Source: a virus
Virus record (IMG/VR): IMGVR_UViG_3300031658_000006
Location: 1 to 61,168 of that record
DNA: 61,168 nucleotides
Strand: one strand, 5' to 3'
Shown: positions 58,070 to 61,168 of the stretch, one piece after another
How the letters are laid out: each line of letters starts with the position of its first letter
How positions within the stretch are numbered: the stretch's first letter is position 1
Translations under genes and position numbers: made by a program
The notes under the pieces: generated by a model
Told to the model about the DNA's origin: nothing
What the model saw: the letters and a program-made list of their open reading frames with translations, nothing else
Database searches by the model: none

Positions 58070-58485
58070 GTCGTTTCGTTTAAAAATTTATACTTATCCT
58101 GAACATCGAATGAGGGGCAATCCTTTTTTGAATATTCGTTGTGTCCGTGGATACTTAACTCCCCAAAAATAAGGCGTAAACTTTTAACCAGATTCAAGAA
58201 CGATATATCCTGCATCTCAGTCATCGTGTCTAGGGGTTTCAAGTTGTTATCCGTACCACCTATATAGCAAACACCTATAGAGTCTAGGTTGTGTGAGTAG
58301 GTGTGAGCCCCAATCACATCTATATCTCTACCCTTATGCACTGAACCGTCGGCGTAGATACAGAAGTGGTACCCTATATCATCCCATCCTCGAAGCATAT
58401 GCCATCCACGTATATCATCAACAGTTACATCGCGTCCACCAGGTGTAGCTGAGCAGTGTAAGATGATTCGTTTTAGGTCCCTCAT
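58066..58485 (-). CDS. Endolysin amidase (second copy)
   Basis: Same 139-residue T7-lysozyme-type amidase as at 822-1241, with the zinc ligands H10, H115 and C123. Counted once if the genome is circular. Confidence 0.92.
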   Translation of the reverse strand: MRDLKRIILHCSATPGGRDVTVDDIRGWHMLRGWDDIGYHFCIYADGSVHKGRDIDVIGAHTYSHNLDSIGVCYIGGTDNNLKPLDTMTEMQDISFLNLVKSLRLIFGELSIHGHNEYSKKDCPSFDVQDKYKFLNETT

Positions 58486-58688
58486 TCAATACCCTTCTTG
58501 GCAAGCAATAACTTAATGTCATTTACTCCATCTACTAAGAAGTCAAGGCTCTGCTGAACTTTGGTCTCTTGCTTCTCTAGCGAAAACAACCGCGCTTTAA
58601 TTGTAGTTACCTCGTTTGTCATCTTAACCCATGTGGCTATAATACCTCCCAACGCGCCGATAGCAATAGATATAATCTCGTAGTTCAT
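58482..58688 (-). CDS. Membrane-anchored coiled-coil lysis protein (second copy)
   Basis: Same 68-residue protein as at 1238-1444: one N-terminal membrane helix, then a coiled coil. Confidence 0.65.
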   Translation of the reverse strand: MNYEIISIAIGALGGIIATWVKMTNEVTTIKARLFSLEKQETKVQQSLDFLVDGVNDIKLLLAKKGIE

Positions 58689-59119
58689 TACTCCTCGATA
58701 AAGTCAACGTCCTCGGTTACTCCTTCAGTTTCGATTGGAAACCATCCGTTAGCCTCCATATATGCCTGGTCGTGGACCGTGCATTCGGTAGGGATAATCT
58801 GCTCAAAAAGAACCGTTGAAGACGTAGTGATAAGCGTAGTGAGGGCGTCCATTTCTGCTTGGGGCATTAAAGGAAACAAAGCCTGTAGCTCGGTGAAGTC
58901 CACCGCTGCGTTAACGTAGATAAGCCAGTCTAAAATAATCGACAGTGCCGCCTCTCCCGTTGTGGGGTGGATGACAGAGCCAAATAAATTGAAGTTTGCT
59001 TCGTCTGGATTTTGGATAGACTCTGGACGAGTAATACAATAAAGCTGTCGAGAAATAGCTTCTGCTCGCTCCTCAGATGTAAGTCCTCCTTCGGGAGGAA
59101 CGATTAGATAGTTACTCAT
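58688..59119 (-). CDS. Hypothetical protein (second copy)
   Basis: Same 143-residue acidic protein as at 1444-1875. Confidence 0.75.
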   Translation of the reverse strand: MSNYLIVPPEGGLTSEERAEAISRQLYCITRPESIQNPDEANFNLFGSVIHPTTGEAALSIILDWLIYVNAAVDFTELQALFPLMPQAEMDALTTLITTSSTVLFEQIIPTECTVHDQAYMEANGWFPIETEGVTEDVDFIEE

Positions 59120-59139
59120 AGTGTGTAAAGATAAGGATA

Positions 59140-61168
59140 TTAATAGATGTCGTAGAAGTCGTTTAGGTTGGTTTCGATTCCAGTGCGGTCTGTGGATTTG
59201 TCGGAAGCGTAAACAACTACCTCCTGCGCTTTGCCATTAAAATAGCTTGAATTTCCTTTTTGACCAAGACGAATACCTGTGCTTGTTGTACCTGCGGCGC
59301 CTCCAGTTTCTGCGGTTGAGCCGTTGTAACCTATTGCAAGAGACGTTCCGAATAAACCAAACACCAAGTTTTGGGCGGCTGTGTAGTTTGTTGACGTATT
59401 GAAACCATTGTTAAAATTCATTCGCATTGTTGCGTTTGAATTGTACCTAAAAAATGCGATTCCTCCTGTGCCGTCCCAAGCGATAAAAGCGCCACTACTA
59501 TTTGTTTGGTCAGGTTTGGCAACGTGAAAGCTGGTGAGCGTTGTTTCAGATAATCCAACACTATCTAAGAAATCGTTTGCACCATCAAAATCTAACGCGG
59601 GCTTGCCGTTCTCCGTCACCATACCCGTCGTACCATCGTAAATCTTTGGTCGGTTAGCAGACGTAACTTGAGTAACGTTGTTCCCACTACCACTCTGGTC
59701 GTACCAAGTCTCTACGAACACGTCGTTACTACCTCCGTAAGCGACAATAGCAGAAGTGTCTAACTCTCCGTAGCTATCGAAGCCTACGTCAAGCGTAGCT
59801 CCGCCCACGTTGTCCTGTACTTTAATAGCGCTACCTGTATAAGTGTTACTCAATCTACGTAAAGAGTAACCCGCCGATGCACCTGAGTACTCGTCAAGTA
59901 AGCCAGCCAAAGCGACATCGTAGTAGCCACCGATGTTGGTTTCGATTCCTGTTGTATCGGCTGCAGATTTTACCGATGGATACAAAACCATTTCTTGATA
60001 ATATCCTTTGAAATCATAGTAACCTTTAAGCTGAATGCTTGTTGCGTTTGTGAAAGTTCCTGCTTGATTGTATACCTCTATGGCGTTCACCCTATACACC
60101 ATCGTTCCGTTGTGGCTCATCGACATTAAAGCGGGTGTGTTAGCGGAAATCGTTCCGTCGCCAGCTATTAGCGGTCTAGAATTATTGTAAAACCCGTCAT
60201 ATATTTTACCTGATGTGTACCCCCAATGGCCTGTAATTTGGCTCGTTCCTAACGCGCCATAAGGACCGAGAGCAGTCTTTTCAAATAGAACGAACCCGTG
60301 AACCTCAGTTAAATTCAAGTTTCCAACGGTCATACTTTTTGTCCCTTCTACCGATATTCGAGGTTTTCCGTTTGCGTCCACTATAACCGCACCTGTTGTA
60401 CCATCGTAAATCTTTGGTCGGTTAGCAGACGTGGCCTGAGTAGCGTTGTTCCCGTTGCCACTTTGGTCGTACCAAGTCGCCACAAAAACGTCATTAGAGC
60501 CTCCGTAAGAGATTAACTCAGCAGTGTTAAGGTTACCGTTAATATCAAAATCAATAGCCTTTGTAGCCCCTCCTACATTGTCCTGAACGAGGATAGCGGG
60601 ACCTGTGTAGCTAGAGTCAATATTGCGTAAAGAGTAACCCGCAGCAGCACCTGGGTAGTTATTCAATAACAAAGGCGCTACAGGCTCAGTATAGATTGAA
60701 TAGAAGGTGTTGATGTTCGTCTCAATTCCTGTGCGGTTGGCGGATTGGTCTGACGGGTACGTTATAAATTCCTGAAAATTACCGTTGAACTGTTCCGAGC
60801 CTCCTGCGTTCGCTCCAATGATAAGAGGCACGCTTGTGGGATATGTAACCAACGCGCCTGTTGTGTTCAGCGCTTGCGTTCCGTTTAAATAGGAAGTGCC
60901 TGCAAAGGTGTTAAAACTAAACGCGCTTTGAATTGTTGGGTAAGCGAATCCGCTGGCTTTGGGCGAGCCGTTAATGTAATAATCAATGTCTCCTGCTGGG
61001 TTATTATCGATTGCTTGATTTACCCTAAAATAAGGTGATGAATGTGTTGTGGCGTTAGCAGGAAGGCAAAATGTAACGTTGTACCCGTTCGTTCTGTCTT
61101 GTTTATGTACTCCAAAAAACGTCAGTTTTTCGTCATTCGCTACTCCATTAGACGTTCTCAAAAAATCA
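59140..61168 (-). CDS. Variant modular tail adhesin, C-terminal part (cut by window end)
   Basis: The open frame runs off the right edge, so the N-terminus is missing; no ATG start is visible, and the frame stays open to the edge. The last module (about 248 residues) is identical to that of the adhesin at 1896-4358. Upstream it carries one whole module (LLLNNYPGAAAGYSLRN, later ATWYDQSGNGNNATQ and ANRPKIYDG) and the end of another, both differing from the left copy in their lectin-like parts (for example TEVHGFVLFEKTALGPYG). The module borders and closing motif (TGIETN-x-x-x-(F/Y)Y) are kept. It is an alternative allele of the receptor-binding protein. Confidence 0.85.
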   Translation of the reverse strand, partial: DFLRTSNGVANDEKLTFFGVHKQDRTNGYNVTFCLPANATTHSSPYFRVNQAIDNNPAGDIDYYINGSPKASGFAYPTIQSAFSFNTFAGTSYLNGTQALNTTGALVTYPTSVPLIIGANAGGSEQFNGNFQEFITYPSDQSANRTGIETNINTFYSIYTEPVAPLLLNNYPGAAAGYSLRNIDSSYTGPAILVQDNVGGATKAIDFDINGNLNTAELISYGGSNDVFVATWYDQSGNGNNATQATSANRPKIYDGTTGAVIVDANGKPRISVEGTKSMTVGNLNLTEVHGFVLFEKTALGPYGALGTSQITGHWGYTSGKIYDGFYNNSRPLIAGDGTISANTPALMSMSHNGTMVYRVNAIEVYNQAGTFTNATSIQLKGYYDFKGYYQEMVLYPSVKSAADTTGIETNIGGYYDVALAGLLDEYSGASAGYSLRRLSNTYTGSAIKVQDNVGGATLDVGFDSYGELDTSAIVAYGGSNDVFVETWYDQSGSGNNVTQVTSANRPKIYDGTTGMVTENGKPALDFDGANDFLDSVGLSETTLTSFHVAKPDQTNSSGAFIAWDGTGGIAFFRYNSNATMRMNFNNGFNTSTNYTAAQNLVFGLFGTSLAIGYNGSTAETGGAAGTTSTGIRLGQKGNSSYFNGKAQEVVVYASDKSTDRTGIETNLNDFYDIY

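Larger units (their letters stand above)
57245..59883. repeat. Right copy of 2.6-kb terminal direct repeat
   Basis: Repeats bases 1-2639 at a shift of 57244 and ends inside the adhesin gene, exactly where the G-A-S-A-G-Y-S-L module start is encoded. After it the sequence differs from the left copy (base 59884 onward against 2640 onward). Confidence 0.9.

Noticed and set aside
1-61168. tRNA genes and CRISPR arrays
   Set aside because: Reading both strands gave no convincing cloverleaf and no regular spaced repeat; the GC hairpins are not evenly spaced and do not frame spacers.

Overview
The window is the genome of a tailed double-stranded DNA phage, most likely podovirus-like, that infects a member of the Bacteroidota (probably a flavobacterium). 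The host call rests on four things: -7 boxes of the form TAnnTTTG; A-rich AAATCAAATG-type leaders instead of Shine-Dalgarno sites; a VirE/BT4734-type primase; and virion proteins resembling those of Bacteroidetes phages, including crAss-like ones. Bases 1-2639 recur at 57245-59883, so the contig looks like a circular (or circularly permuted) genome of 57,244 bp, read through its own start and on into a variant form of the tail adhesin gene.

Layout. (a) 1-7586, minus strand: start of a large tail fibre gene (continued at 55298-57901), a lysis cassette (small membrane proteins, T7-lysozyme-like amidase), a modular lectin-like adhesin, minor fibre proteins, a run of very small basic proteins and a histone-H1-like protein. 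(b) 7637-8095, plus strand: one isolated gene facing the late genes, with a divergent promoter pair in front of it. (c) 8061-10766, minus: GroES and GroEL homologues, a small acidic protein and two small basic proteins. (d) 10767-11126: a GC-rich intergenic region from which transcription diverges. (e) 11127-24293, plus: early and replication genes. Many small unknown proteins come first, then a DnaA domain IV-like protein, a Sak3/DUF1071-type annealing protein, a RecE-like nuclease, an SSB-like protein, a primase-helicase, an SF2 helicase, a VRR-NUC nuclease and a second DnaA-like protein. No DNA polymerase or integrase is recognisable. (f) 24328-55282, minus: virion module read from right to left: small proteins, GroES-like protein, possible small terminase, large terminase, portal, scaffold, capsid, small head proteins, ring/adaptor proteins, a 1581-residue nozzle-like protein, cupin-like protein, and an ejection trio of 300, 670 and 3048 residues in the order of T7 gp14-gp15-gp16. 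(g) 55298-57901 is the complete tail fibre gene. 57908-61168 repeats the lysis genes and ends inside the variant adhesin.

The most unusual content is non-coding. The early operon carries two type III hammerhead ribozymes, each placed directly after a GC-rich hairpin and directly before a gene. The same hairpin, GGGGGGAC-N4-GTCCCCCC, occurs about twelve times: between early genes, at ends of transcription units, and once in frame inside a coding sequence. Three copies sit in a shared 5' leader. Two separated regions (about 10225-10400 and 19010-19177) share a set of paired CGACA(C/T)-TCGACAC sites that look like a replication or control element. All functional statements are read from sequence motifs and family knowledge; nothing was searched against databases.
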